The notes: generated from the letters alone by a model not told the origin. Counted from the first letter of the stretch, positions 7,630 to 17,082 are shown. The stretch: 51,510 nt of DNA from Metabacillus rhizolycopersici (GCF_020075705.1 NZ_JAIQUM010000040.1:1-51510); one strand, 5' to 3'. Translations and numbers: made by a program.

Positions 7630-8610
7630 CTATGATGCATTTTTATTTATTGCAAGCCTTTTTTCAGCATCTGTCTTTCGTCTATCAACATGATCAAACA
7701 AGGCTCCGAAAGTGGACGCTAATACCTGTTGAAACAACATACATGCAATAACTGGAACAGCGACAGCAGGAGGAAAATAGTGAACAGCAATAACAGCTCC
7801 AGCACTATTATTTCGCATCCCTCCTGTAAAAATCATGGCAACCATCGTTTCTCGGTCTCTATTGAGTAATCTTCCAATCAACCATGCTAAAATATATCCT
7901 GAACATGCAAGGAAAAAAACGGTTACGATAATAAGAAGTAACTTCTTATTAATCTCAGTTAAATACGGAGCAATAACAGCACCATTCATCATGACAACAG
8001 AAGCGAGCCCTACTTTAGAAAAAGGTGCTAACACTTTGCCCATATTCACACTTTTCCCTTTCGTAAAATAATTAATCACCATTCCCAATATCGAAGGTAG
8101 AACCACCATAATCAGCAAACCATTCATGATTGAAAGCGAATCAATTTCAACCTTTTGACCAATAAGAACCGAAATCGTGAATGGGACAAGAAAAGGGGAT
8201 AGCAGCGTATCAAATAAAATAATTGACAATGCTAACGCGATATTCCCCTTATAAATTGACACCCAAAAAAAGCTTGCAACACCAGTCGGGATAACTAAAC
8301 CCAGTACCAGCCCTGTCACTGTTAAATGATCATTGGTAAAGAGTATTTGCCCTACAAGCCAAGCAATAACTGGCATGATAACATGCAAAAGTAATAAAAT
8401 AACAATTAATGGAAGTGGGCTTTTTAATGCCCCTTTAACTGAAGAAAAGCTAGAGCCAAGACTTCCAGAAAACGTAATGAATGCAAAGACCCAAGGTATG
8501 ATAAACGAGAAAAAGATTAAATGATCGGAAAAAAAGATACCAATTAATACGCTAACAGGAGTAATGATTGGCATAAACCTTTCAAGCTGTCGATTTATTG
8601 ACTGAAGCAC
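7630..8610 (-). CDS. Bile acid:sodium symporter (BASS) family transporter
   Basis: A 326-residue, very hydrophobic protein with about nine or ten membrane segments and the family-typical central region FTGGMRNNSAGAVIA near residue 265. The family moves organic anions with sodium; the substrate cannot be told from the sequence. The start is GTG at 8610 with AGGAGA seven bases upstream. It is co-directional with the thiamine operon but upstream of its riboswitch, so it is not under TPP control unless read-through occurs; a role in thiamine precursor transport is only a possibility. Confidence 0.8.
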   Translation of the reverse strand: MLQSINRQLERFMPIITPVSVLIGIFFSDHLIFFSFIIPWVFAFITFSGSLGSSFSSVKGALKSPLPLIVILLLLHVIMPVIAWLVGQILFTNDHLTVTGLVLGLVIPTGVASFFWVSIYKGNIALALSIILFDTLLSPFLVPFTISVLIGQKVEIDSLSIMNGLLIMVVLPSILGMVINYFTKGKSVNMGKVLAPFSKVGLASVVMMNGAVIAPYLTEINKKLLLIIVTVFFLACSGYILAWLIGRLLNRDRETMVAMIFTGGMRNNSAGAVIAVHYFPPAVAVPVIACMLFQQVLASTFGALFDHVDRRKTDAEKRLAINKNAS

Positions 8611-8886
8611 TAGGCATTCTCCTATTCTTATGAATAAAAAGTTACTTTACCATTGTAGCAAATTTTTGTTCGACCTAGTTATTTTTATTTTGCTAACAAA
8701 ACGGGAGATTTATTTCTCAGCATTAATTCTAAAATGCTGGATAAATTAAAGGTTGCACATGTTTTTCTTTACATGAGCATTTCATTTCACTTTTAAAAAA
8801 ATATCAATTATTGTAGGAAAGTGAATTACTATTTTGAATGTTAATTTCACCAAAATAAATCAATTAAGACATTTGGAGGTAATACA
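8611..8886. other. Divergent intergenic region
   Basis: AT-rich spacer of 276 bases between the divergent transporter and FMN reductase genes; it must carry both promoters. No riboswitch-like structure seen. Confidence 0.5.
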
Positions 8887-9432
8887 ATGAAGGTTGTTGC
8901 AATTGTAGGAAGTATTCGAAAAGATTCTTATAACTTAAAGCTAGCACAATTTATTCAAAAACGATATCAAGAACAGTTTGATCTTGAAATTTTAAATATT
9001 CGCGAATTGCCATTTTATGATCAAGATATTGAAATGGACCCACCCGCAGCTGTAAAGGACTTTAAAAACAAAGTTGCCGGTGCAGATGCAGTATTATGGG
9101 TGACACCTGAATACAACGCTACGGTTCCAGGCGTATTAGTAAATGCAATTGATTGGTTATCTCGTGTAGAGAAAGTCATGAACGGCAAACCATCATGGAT
9201 TGTTGGGGCTTCTATGGGGAACTTAGGAACGGTTAAAGCACAATTACATTTACGTGAAATTCTATTTGCCATGGGCCTCTCATCTCCTCTCCTTCCTGGC
9301 AATGAAGTATACGTAGGGGCTGTTCATGAAAAAATTAATGAAGCAGGCGAACTTACACACGAACCAACTGTTCAGTTTTTAGATACAGTTGTAGACAATT
9401 TTATTAATTGGATGAAGCAACAAAATCGTTAA
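8887..9432 (+). CDS. NADPH-dependent FMN reductase family protein
   Basis: A 181-residue flavodoxin-fold reductase of the YieF/ChrR/azoreductase-like group that transfers electrons from NAD(P)H to quinones, azo dyes or metals through FMN. The phosphate-binding loop GSIRKDSYN is at residues 8-16 and the flavin-contact motif TPEYNAT near 75. Start ATG with TTTGGAGG upstream. Single gene, followed by a strong terminator. A second member of the family is at 47655. Physiological substrate unknown. Confidence 0.88.
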   Translation: MKVVAIVGSIRKDSYNLKLAQFIQKRYQEQFDLEILNIRELPFYDQDIEMDPPAAVKDFKNKVAGADAVLWVTPEYNATVPGVLVNAIDWLSRVEKVMNGKPSWIVGASMGNLGTVKAQLHLREILFAMGLSSPLLPGNEVYVGAVHEKINEAGELTHEPTVQFLDTVVDNFINWMKQQNR

Positions 9433-9441
9433 TCCACTTAT

Positions 9442-9478
9442 GTAAAAGACCCCAATAGGATCCTATTAGGGTTTTTAC
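9442..9478 (+). terminator. Rho-independent terminator
   Basis: ACCCCAATAGGA/TCCTATTAGGGT forms a near-perfect 12-bp palindrome flanked by GTAAAAG and TTTTTAC, just after the FMN reductase stop. Confidence 0.85.
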
Positions 9479-9559
9479 GTAAGAATGGGAGAACGCAATG
9501 CATCAAGCAAAATATCTTTAATACCGTAAAAGAGATAAACTAACTCTAATTCGCTTTTT

Positions 9560-10804
9560 TTACACTAAAACTTTATTTTCAGCAGTTAATGCTAGTAATC
9601 GAGTCTTTATTTCATTTGTATTAATAATCTTTTGTGCAACACCTGTTTTAATCGCTGCGTTCGCAACAGCTTCTGCTACATATGCGGCTACCCTGTTATC
9701 GAAAGGATTAGGAATGACATTATCAGCATGAAGCTCCTCATCTGAGACTAATGCAGCAATTGCATGAACGGCTGCTAATTTCATTTCTTCATTTATTTCT
9801 TTTGCTTGGACGTCCAAAGCTCCGCGAAAAATACCTGGGAATGCAAGAACGTTATTAACCTGATTAGGAAAATCCGAACGGCCTGTCCCAATCACAAGTG
9901 CTCCCGCTTCCTTCGCTTCATCTGGCATGATTTCTGGTATTGGATTTGCCATAGCAAAAATAATTGGATCTTGATTCATTGAACGAACCATTTCCTTCGT
10001 AACAGCCCCAGCCGCTGATACACCAACAAATACATCTGCTCCAACAAGTGCATCTGCCAATGTTCCTTGCATTTGATCTTTATTCGTAATCAGTGCCATT
10101 TCTTCTTTAAAAGAGTTCATTCCCTCCGGACGACCTGCATAAATGATTCCTTTTGTATCACATAAGATAACATCCTTTACACCCATATGTAAAAGCAACT
10201 TTACGATGGCAACCCCAGCCGCTCCGGAGCCGTTAGCTACAACGCGAATCTCTTCTATCTTTTTGTGCACTAGTTTCAGTGCATTTAGTAAACCAGCAGC
10301 AGTTACGATTGCTGTTCCGTGCTGATCGTCATGGAAAATCGGTATATTACAAGCCTTTTTTAGACGTTCTTCAATTTCAAAACATTTAGGTGCTGCAATA
10401 TCTTCTAAGTTCACGCCTCCAAAAGTAGGCTCTAATAATTTAACAACTTCTACAATCTTATCGGGATCAGTTGTATCTAAGCAAATAGGAAATGAATCAA
10501 CATCTGCAAACGCTTTAAATAATAGTGCTTTCCCCTCCATAACAGGCATGGCTGCTTTCGGTCCAATATTTCCTAGACCAAGTACAGCTGTACCGTCTGA
10601 AACAACCGCAACAAGATTTCCCTTCATCGTATAATCATATACTTTGCTCTCATCATGATGAATTTCCATGCAAGGTTCTGCGACACCTGGTGAATAAGCT
10701 AGGCTTAAATCTTTCGCATTTTGTACTGGAACTTTCGAATGTACCCCTAATTTCCCTTGCTTTTCTTTATGCATTTTTAATGCTTCTTCACGTAAGGTGG
10801 ACAT
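9560..10804 (-). CDS. NAD(P)-dependent malic enzyme, small bacterial type
   Basis: Oxidatively decarboxylates L-malate to pyruvate. Seen: SLAYSPGVAEPC with the catalytic Tyr near the N-terminus, GNLVAVVSDGTAVLGLGNIGP, the catalytic-lysine segment MEGKALLFKAF, the metal-binding FHDDQHGTA, and a Rossmann glycine motif NGSGAAGVA. About 414 residues, like YtsJ of B. subtilis. The start at 10804 (ATG, with GGGAGAG upstream) gives the family N-terminus MSTLREEALKMH; an ATG six codons upstream is also open. Monocistronic. It borders the inositol island but by stereochemistry need not belong to it. Confidence 0.9.
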   Translation of the reverse strand: MSTLREEALKMHKEKQGKLGVHSKVPVQNAKDLSLAYSPGVAEPCMEIHHDESKVYDYTMKGNLVAVVSDGTAVLGLGNIGPKAAMPVMEGKALLFKAFADVDSFPICLDTTDPDKIVEVVKLLEPTFGGVNLEDIAAPKCFEIEERLKKACNIPIFHDDQHGTAIVTAAGLLNALKLVHKKIEEIRVVANGSGAAGVAIVKLLLHMGVKDVILCDTKGIIYAGRPEGMNSFKEEMALITNKDQMQGTLADALVGADVFVGVSAAGAVTKEMVRSMNQDPIIFAMANPIPEIMPDEAKEAGALVIGTGRSDFPNQVNNVLAFPGIFRGALDVQAKEINEEMKLAAVHAIAALVSDEELHADNVIPNPFDNRVAAYVAEAVANAAIKTGVAQKIINTNEIKTRLLALTAENKVLV

Positions 10805-11004
10805 CTTGTTAATCTCTCCCATTGTTTTGTTTTTTTGAAAATATAGAAAATTTATAATTTAAGATGTGCGAATTACTAGAAAAAATATTCATTGCAACAT
10901 CTAAATACAATATGTTAAAAATCTTTCCTTACTGTAAATCGCTTCTCTCGATGAAAGCGTTGTCCTATCCAACATCTTTAGTATAAGTTGATTATTTTGG
11001 TAAA

Positions 11005-11145
11005 TCAACTGTAAAATCTGAAAATTTCGTTAAATAAAATCTCATTCAAATGATACATCGGAAAATCTTGAGCAACGATTGATAGAGGGATCTCTTCTTT
11101 TTTTAGATTCTCAATACCCAAAGCTAAAATGGAATAATCTGATTG
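11005..11145 (-). pseudogene. Possible short gene remnant between lacI-type gene and malic enzyme
   Basis: In the 450-base gap one minus-strand frame is open for about 46 codons with protein-like composition (ILALGIENLKKEEIPLSIV, then AQDFPMYHLNE) but has no start or ribosome binding site and is bounded by stops. The ALGIENL...IPLSIV pattern faintly recalls the C-terminal ligand-binding domain of LacI/GalR regulators. I treat it as a candidate decayed gene. The rest of 10823-11272 shows only a weak AGTTGATT/AATCAACT hairpin at 10986-11010. Confidence 0.25.
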
Positions 11146-11272
11146 TTATTTTTATCGGTCAATAGTCAGTACTACGAACAATTAAACGATATCCAACTAC
11201 TGTTTCCAATCATCAAAGTTACTAGCAAGTTCAGTCAAAAATCAATATCTTACATCTTTTCTTTTCCTTATT

Positions 11273-12313
11273 TTATTGGATAGACACATCACTTGCATTT
11301 GTCTTCTTCTTTTTCTTCAAAGGCCCTGTTGAATCTCTTATAACAAGCTCTGCTGACAACATGACTCGTTGTTTCCGCGTTATCTTACTTTCGATTTCTC
11401 CGACAAGCAAATCCACTGCTTGATTCCCAATTTCATCAAGAGGTTGTGCCATCGTTGTTAAAGGTGGATAACAATGTTTAGCTAAAATAGTGTTGTCAAA
11501 ACCGATTATTGATACATCCTCAGGAATGGAGAGGCCTCGTTTGTGTACTGCCTCCATAGCTCCAATAGCTAAAATATCATTAAATGCAAAAATTGCAGTT
11601 GGAGGATCCTCTAGGTTAAGCAATTTCCCTGCCTCTTTTTCACCATTTTCGACCGTCGCTTGCGCCTCAGAAAAAAGATTGTCGTCATATAACAATTCAA
11701 AATCATTAAGAGCGGTCTTATATCCGCGAATCCGATCAGCACTACTTTGAACCTGTTCTGTAATTACTGCAATACGTTTATGTCCCAATTCAGCCAAATG
11801 AGCCGTTGCTTGATATCCACCAGTATAATCATCGACAGAAACCGTATTTAATGATTTTCTAGTAATATTATAAGCAATTAAAGTTACTGGTATTTTATGA
11901 TCCAGCAATTCTTGAACCAAATCAACATTATTAAACCCTGAAGTAATAATAAATCCGTCAACTCGCTTTCGGATTAATAACGAAACATATTTTTGTTCCT
12001 TTTCTTCTTTATAATCAGTACTACATATTACAAGACTGTATCCTAACTCATCTGCCCGGTCCTCCATATTCCTTGCCAATTCTGCGTAAAAAGGATTTGC
12101 AAGATTAGGTAGTAGCAATCCAATCATATGTGTACGTTTTCCTGTTAGTGCTGATGCAACAACACTTGGATAATAGTTTAACTCATCCATTACACTCAAT
12201 ACTTTTTTTCTTGTTTTATCACTAATTCTTCCCGTATTATTAATAACTTTAGATACGGTTGCAATAGAAACTCCTGCTTTTTCTGCAACATCATAAATTG
12301 TCGGTGATTTCAT
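11273..12313 (-). CDS. LacI/GalR-family transcriptional regulator of the inositol island
   Basis: A 346-residue regulator. The N-terminal LacI helix-turn-helix is TIYDVAEKAGVSIATVSKVI at residues 5-24, with the hinge near 45-60 (VASALTGKRTHMIGLL) and a periplasmic-binding-protein effector domain after that. It is the only transcription factor in the 26-kb island, which carries LacI-type palindromes (core AAGCGCTT) at several promoters, so it is the likely repressor relieved by an inositol or an intermediate. This differs from B. subtilis, where IolR is a DeoR-family protein. It ends in a Lys-rich tail. The start ATG has a reasonable GAGG upstream. Confidence 0.88.
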   Translation of the reverse strand: MKSPTIYDVAEKAGVSIATVSKVINNTGRISDKTRKKVLSVMDELNYYPSVVASALTGKRTHMIGLLLPNLANPFYAELARNMEDRADELGYSLVICSTDYKEEKEQKYVSLLIRKRVDGFIITSGFNNVDLVQELLDHKIPVTLIAYNITRKSLNTVSVDDYTGGYQATAHLAELGHKRIAVITEQVQSSADRIRGYKTALNDFELLYDDNLFSEAQATVENGEKEAGKLLNLEDPPTAIFAFNDILAIGAMEAVHKRGLSIPEDVSIIGFDNTILAKHCYPPLTTMAQPLDEIGNQAVDLLVGEIESKITRKQRVMLSAELVIRDSTGPLKKKKKTNASDVSIQ

Positions 12314-12474
12314 GTTCTAACTCCTCATTTCGAAAACAACTTCTTCTGTTTATTATAGCAATTTAAATATAATAATGTTTCCAAAATGCTTCTTAACCTA
12401 TTATAATGTAGAAAGATTCATTGCAAAAGTGACAATGAATCTTCCTCTCAATACAAAGAGCTGCTAATATTTGA

Positions 12475-13902
12475 TTAACCTTCTAGATTTATAACTACCG
12501 TCACCGTTTCAATAAGCTCCTGTATCGCATAGGCTGGACCTTCTTTTCCATTTCCACTTTCTTTCACACCACCATATGGCATTTGATCTGTACGGAAACA
12601 ACATGTATCATTAATGATTACTCCACCGACTTCGAGTAAATATGGAATTTTAAAGGATAGATTCATATCTTTAGTATAGACCCCTGCTTGCAGTCCGTAT
12701 TTTGAATCATTAACAAGGTCAATTGCTTCTTCGATTGTATCATAAGCTGTTACCGATACAACTGGTGCAAACACTTCTTCGTCCACAACCTTCATGCCTT
12801 TTTTCACATTTACAAGAACAGTTGGATCAAAGATATTTCCGTTGCGCTTACCACCTGTTAAAACAATAGCACCTGCTTCTTTAGCCTCATTCACCCACTC
12901 TTCAATTCGAATGGCTTCTTTTTCACTAATCATTGGGCCGACATTTGTTTCAGGATCGAGTGGGTCGCCAACTTTAAGCTCCGCTACATGTTGCAGAAAA
13001 GCTTTCATAAACTGTTCTTCCACAGCTTTTTGTACAAAAATACGCTGAACAGAAATGCATACTTGTCCTGCATTCACAAACGCCATTTTCGCTAATTTGA
13101 CTGCTGCTTGTTCAACATCAGCATCACTATGAACAATCGTAGCTGAGTTAGACCCAAGCTCTAATGTTGCTTTACGTAGGCCGATTGTTTTTTGGATATG
13201 CTTACCAATACCAGGTGAACCTGTAAAAGTATAATGTGCAATACGCTCATCGTTTAATAGCTGCTCACCTACTGTACTTCCTCCGCCCGTCACACATTGT
13301 ACATAACCTTTTGGAACACCAGCTTCCTCTAAAATCTTGCATAATTTTATAGATGTTGTTGCCGTATCAGTAGCAGGCTTTATAATGACAGGATTACCTG
13401 CTGCAAGTGCAGGAGCTACTTTATGCACGACAAGATTTAACGGAAAATTAAACGGCGTAATTGCTGCTACAACACCGACTGGTTTTTTGATTGTGTATAA
13501 GAAACGCCCTTCAACATTGTAATTTGGAATGATTTCTCCCACTAGTTTTTTTGCTTCATCTGCTGCCATTAGAAATGTTGCAACCGAACGGCTTACTTCA
13601 ACTTTTGCATCGGTAATTGGCTTTCCACCTTCTTGAGCAATCGTGTCAGCAAAATCGTCAAGATTCTGTTTAAGCAGTTCTGCTACACGAAGTAAAACTT
13701 TGTGGCGTTGTTCCGGTGTAAATGGCACTTTTTTATGTGCGTGTACTGCTGCTTCCACTGCTTGATCAACAAGTTGATAACTTGCTTTAGGAATCTCAGC
13801 AAATACACCTCCTGTATATTTATTATAAATTTTATACGTATCGTCTGTTGAAACCCAGTCACCATTTATAAACAATTTCTGCTTTTCAATTGTTTGTACC
13901 AT
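12475..13902 (-). CDS. NAD(P)-dependent aldehyde dehydrogenase, downstream of transketolase
   Basis: A 475-residue aldehyde dehydrogenase with all catalytic residues: Asn152 in ITPFNFPLN, Glu248 in ATLELGS, and the nucleophile Cys282 in NAGQVCISVQRIFV. The GQVCISVQR context places it with the lactaldehyde/phosphonoacetaldehyde/sulfoacetaldehyde-type enzymes rather than with methylmalonate-semialdehyde dehydrogenase (IolA), which has a different cysteine motif. It lies 100 bases after the transketolase C subunit, same strand, so it probably oxidises the aldehyde that transketolase releases. From pathway logic I propose 3-hydroxy-4-oxobutanoate to malate; the substrate is not shown by the sequence. 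Confidence 0.85.
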   Translation of the reverse strand: MVQTIEKQKLFINGDWVSTDDTYKIYNKYTGGVFAEIPKASYQLVDQAVEAAVHAHKKVPFTPEQRHKVLLRVAELLKQNLDDFADTIAQEGGKPITDAKVEVSRSVATFLMAADEAKKLVGEIIPNYNVEGRFLYTIKKPVGVVAAITPFNFPLNLVVHKVAPALAAGNPVIIKPATDTATTSIKLCKILEEAGVPKGYVQCVTGGGSTVGEQLLNDERIAHYTFTGSPGIGKHIQKTIGLRKATLELGSNSATIVHSDADVEQAAVKLAKMAFVNAGQVCISVQRIFVQKAVEEQFMKAFLQHVAELKVGDPLDPETNVGPMISEKEAIRIEEWVNEAKEAGAIVLTGGKRNGNIFDPTVLVNVKKGMKVVDEEVFAPVVSVTAYDTIEEAIDLVNDSKYGLQAGVYTKDMNLSFKIPYLLEVGGVIINDTCCFRTDQMPYGGVKESGNGKEGPAYAIQELIETVTVVINLEG

Positions 13903-14002
13903 CTGATTCCCTCCATTAGCTTTGTAAAAATCGTTTCATTTTTAAGGGAAGTATCTGTCTAAAAAATACTCCCCTTTCCTTACCTTAGTGTGATAGATTC
14001 AA

Positions 14003-14956
14003 TTATTTCTTCTTTAAAGCCTCTCTTACTCTAGCTGCAATGTGGTCTGATGATATTTCATATTTTTGAAGAAGCGCCTCATTTGAACCAGATTCTGCGT
14101 TACGGTCTTTAACGCCTACACGAAGCATTGGCACTGGTTTTTCTTCAACAAGCACTTCTGCAACAGCACTTCCTAACCCGCCATAAATGCTATGCTCTTC
14201 AGAGGTTACAATGACACCTGTTTCTTCAGCCGCTTGAATAATCGCTTCCTTATCAAATGGTTTAATGGATGGCATATGCAGAACAGCAGCATTGATTCCT
14301 TCTTCTGCAAGTTTTTGGGCAGCTTCAAGAGAACGAACTGTTTGTGTACCTGTTGAAATGATTGTTACATCTTTTCCTTCCCTTACTTTTACTGCCTTAC
14401 CAAGTTCAAACTTATGATTTTCAGAAAAAACTGTTGGCAGTGGGTCACGAGCAAGACGAATATAAACAGGTCCATAATGATTATTCGCAAATTCCATCAT
14501 TTTCTTAGTTTCAACACCGTCAGCCGGTGCAAGCACAACCATGTTAGCAAGACTACGGAAAATTGCAATATCTTCTAGAGCTTGATGAGTCTTACCTGTT
14601 TTACCAGTTAAAAGTCCGCTGTAAGCTCCAATCATTTTAACATCAAGATTTGGTTGAGCGATTTGCACTTGAATTTGATCAATCGCACGTTTTGATAAAA
14701 ATGCTGCAAAGGTAGTAGCCCATGGCTGCAATCCAGTTGTTGCAAGTCCAGCTGCAACACTCATCATGTTTTGCTCAGCAATTCCCATTTGCAAAAATTT
14801 AGATTCATTTTTTTCTGCAATAACATCGACTTTCGTTGATGTTGCTAAATCACCATCTAACGCATAAACCCTTGGATCAACCTGAGATAATTTAAGTAAT
14901 GTTTCACCAAATACGTCACGCATTGCAACTTTTTCAGCAGTTTTTAAGTTTCCCAT
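14003..14956 (-). CDS. Transketolase, C-terminal subunit
   Basis: The pyrimidine-binding and C-terminal domains of a split transketolase, 317 residues. The catalytic glutamate that activates TPP is Glu61 in MGIAEQNMM. The donor-site loop reads GKTGKTHQ at 118-125, where housekeeping transketolases have GEDGPTHQ; the active-site His124 is kept but the acidic pair is replaced. Starts three bases after the N subunit stop, so both are co-translated. Together they should transfer a two-carbon ketol unit; the loop change and the location suggest a catabolic substrate rather than the pentose phosphate pathway. Confidence 0.9.
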   Translation of the reverse strand: MGNLKTAEKVAMRDVFGETLLKLSQVDPRVYALDGDLATSTKVDVIAEKNESKFLQMGIAEQNMMSVAAGLATTGLQPWATTFAAFLSKRAIDQIQVQIAQPNLDVKMIGAYSGLLTGKTGKTHQALEDIAIFRSLANMVVLAPADGVETKKMMEFANNHYGPVYIRLARDPLPTVFSENHKFELGKAVKVREGKDVTIISTGTQTVRSLEAAQKLAEEGINAAVLHMPSIKPFDKEAIIQAAEETGVIVTSEEHSIYGGLGSAVAEVLVEEKPVPMLRVGVKDRNAESGSNEALLQKYEISSDHIAARVREALKKK

Positions 14957-14959
14957 TTT

Positions 14960-15811
14960 TTAAACCCCCATTACAATTTCTTTAATTGCTGCTTCTAATT
15001 CTTCAGCATTCGGTACTTTCGCATGCCACCCATAAGAATTCTCCATAAAACTTACACCTTTTCCTTTTACTGTATTTGCAACAATAATCGTCGGCTTGCG
15101 TTTTACTTCCTTTGCATCATTTAAAGCTTGGATAATTTGTTGGAAATCATGGCCATCAGTACTAATAACATTCCAGCCAAATGCTTCCCAGCGTTTTTCA
15201 GGAGAAAATACAGGATTTTCTCGCTCTGTTACTGAGCCAGCCCATCCATATTGTTGAAGTTTGTTATAGTCCATAATCACAACTAAATTATCTAATTCAT
15301 ATTTTGCTGCTACATCTGCCGCTTCCCATACTTGACCTTCCTGTGATTCTCCATCACCAATCATGCAATACGTTCTGAAATTTTTCTCACGTAGTTTTCC
15401 ACCAAGCGCCACTCCTACAGCTGCTGAGATTCCTTGTCCTAATGAACCTGTTGACATATCAATTCCAGGCAAAATCTTCATATCCGGGTGACCTTGCAAG
15501 CGAGAGTCAATTTCATCAAATGTTTTTAATTCTTCAATTGGGAAGTAACCTCGTAGTGCAAGCACCGTATATAACGCAATACAAGAATGTCCTTTTGATA
15601 AGACAAAACGATCACGATCATCAGAACGTGGGTCTTCAGGATTAATATCCATTTCATTAAAATATAAGCTTACTAGCACATCAACTGCAGACAAAGGTCC
15701 TCCGATATGCCCTGCTCCTGCGTGGTGAATCGTTTCAAGAATAAGTTTTCTCGTTTCAATTGCTTTTTGCTTTAATATCGTCACCTTTTCTTGATCAAGT
15801 ATTGTACTCAT
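14960..15811 (-). CDS. Transketolase, N-terminal subunit
   Basis: The TPP-diphosphate-binding half of a split transketolase, 283 residues. The TPP/magnesium motif is GDGESQEG at 152-159 with the distal Asn183 in MDYNKLQQ. Other conserved pieces are HIGGPLSAVDVL near 35-46, LSKGHSCIALY near 71-81 and GSLGQG near 122-127. The start ATG has AAGGAGG upstream, and a LacI-type operator sits 42 bases before it. First gene of a transketolase-aldehyde dehydrogenase unit that probably also includes the lacI-type gene. Confidence 0.92.
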   Translation of the reverse strand: MSTILDQEKVTILKQKAIETRKLILETIHHAGAGHIGGPLSAVDVLVSLYFNEMDINPEDPRSDDRDRFVLSKGHSCIALYTVLALRGYFPIEELKTFDEIDSRLQGHPDMKILPGIDMSTGSLGQGISAAVGVALGGKLREKNFRTYCMIGDGESQEGQVWEAADVAAKYELDNLVVIMDYNKLQQYGWAGSVTERENPVFSPEKRWEAFGWNVISTDGHDFQQIIQALNDAKEVKRKPTIIVANTVKGKGVSFMENSYGWHAKVPNAEELEAAIKEIVMGV

Positions 15812-15852
15812 TTGGTTTCCTCCTTAAATATGTTAAGATTAATCACTTAAAT

Positions 15853-15868
15853 GGTGAAGCGCTTAACC
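15853..15868. promoter_or_regulatory. LacI-type operator upstream of transketolase
   Basis: GGTGAAGCGCTTAACC is a 16-base palindrome with one mismatched pair and the central AAGCGCTT shared with 17083, 17239, 33247 and 37318. It lies 42 bases upstream of the transketolase N start. It also resembles a CcpA cre site, so either or both proteins could act here. Confidence 0.7.
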
Positions 15869-16008
15869 TAAAGATATAAAATATTCATATTTTAGCTGAA
15901 TGTATCCAAGTTAGTCATTCTATTTCGGCATATCCTGCATTTCAATATTTATAGAGTGATTATACTTTTGTAAGAATAATCACTCATATTTTTTAAGTTT
16001 AGTATCTT

Positions 16009-17040
16009 TTAAAGAAGTGAATATTCTTCTCTTATCAATTTGATAGGTTTCCCAGTTTCAAAAGATTCTCTTGCTGCCTTTGCAATCAATTCAGCCTGAA
16101 GCCCATCATTTCCAATACAAACAAGTGGTTTATCATTCAATATTGAATCAATAAATGCGTGTGTTTCGATCATGTATGCATCTTTATAACGATCTAAAAA
16201 GAAATGCTTTAATTTGTCTTTATAAACTCCATCCTTTGTACTAATTTCTACATTTGTTGGATGTTCATTCTGAGCAGTTACACTTCCTTTGGATCCGAAT
16301 ACTTCAAGACGTTGATCATAACCATAAACTGCTTTTCGACTGTTATCAATCACACCAATTGCCCCGTTTTCGAACTTAAGGATTGTCATCGCTGTATCTA
16401 TATCACCTAGTTCCTCAAAAATAGGGTCAACTAAATTAACTCCCTGAACATATACTTCTTCAACTTCGCTACCTATTACATAACGAGCCATATCATAGTC
16501 ATGAATAGCCATATCGAAGAATAACCCTCCCGAATTTTTGATGTATTCTGCTGGAGGCGGTTCCGGGTCGCGTGAAGTAATTTTTAATATATGTGGTTCT
16601 CCTACTTTTCCTTCTTTCACAGTATCATGGACCTTTTTAAAGTTCGGATCGAAACGGCGGTTAAATCCAACTTGTAACTTAACCCCAGCTTCTTTTACGA
16701 CCTCCAGAGCCTCTTTCGTTTCTTCTGTTGAAAAACTGACCGGTTTTTCGCAGAAAATGTGTTTCCCGGCACGAGCAGCTTCTTTAATAATCGATCCATG
16801 TGTACTTGTCGGTGAACAAATGAAGATTGCATCAATTTCAGGATCATTTAAAATATCTTGATAATTTGTTGTAACGTTTTGAATTCCAATTTGCTCAGCC
16901 CATAATTTTGCATTTTCAATAAATAAATCTGAAATAGTCTTAATTTTAACATTTGGAATATACACGATATTTTCTGCATGCATTCGTCCAATTCTACCTG
17001 CTCCAATTATTCCAATCGTTAACTTTTCCAACACAGTCAC
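16009..17040 (-). CDS. iolG: Inositol 2-dehydrogenase, IolG-like (Gfo/Idh/MocA family)
   Basis: A 343-residue NAD-dependent dehydrogenase likely to oxidise myo-inositol to 2-keto-myo-inositol. The N-terminal Rossmann motif is GIIGAGRIGRMHAENI, the catalytic-lysine motif FCEKPVSF is near residue 95, the substrate-domain segment QVGFNRRFDP follows, and DMAIHDYDMARY holds the Asp/His pair. Start choice is uncertain: GTG at 17040, GTG at 17034 or TTG at 17031 are all in frame with only a weak AGGTAGGTG upstream. Divergent from iolE with two operators between. Closest in style to the IolG family among the five paralogues here. Confidence 0.82.
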   Translation of the reverse strand: MTVLEKLTIGIIGAGRIGRMHAENIVYIPNVKIKTISDLFIENAKLWAEQIGIQNVTTNYQDILNDPEIDAIFICSPTSTHGSIIKEAARAGKHIFCEKPVSFSTEETKEALEVVKEAGVKLQVGFNRRFDPNFKKVHDTVKEGKVGEPHILKITSRDPEPPPAEYIKNSGGLFFDMAIHDYDMARYVIGSEVEEVYVQGVNLVDPIFEELGDIDTAMTILKFENGAIGVIDNSRKAVYGYDQRLEVFGSKGSVTAQNEHPTNVEISTKDGVYKDKLKHFFLDRYKDAYMIETHAFIDSILNDKPLVCIGNDGLQAELIAKAARESFETGKPIKLIREEYSLL

Positions 17041-17082
17041 CTACCTAATTATTAGTTTACATTTGGAAAACGCCTTTCAAAG

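Noticed and set aside
9560..10804. Malic enzyme as the final step of the proposed transketolase-inositol route
   Set aside because: The stereochemistry predicts D-malate, whereas this enzyme type uses L-malate; it also has no island operator and looks like the housekeeping YtsJ type.
12475..13902. Calling the aldehyde dehydrogenase IolA (methylmalonate/malonate semialdehyde dehydrogenase)
   Set aside because: The cysteine context GQVCISVQR does not fit IolA; it fits the lactaldehyde/sulfoacetaldehyde-type group.
14003..15811. Sulfoquinovose (sulfo-transketolase) or apiose degradation as the role of the transketolase
   Set aside because: No sulfoquinovosidase, sulfosugar isomerase, sulfonate exporter or apulose kinase is nearby, while inositol genes with the same operator are.
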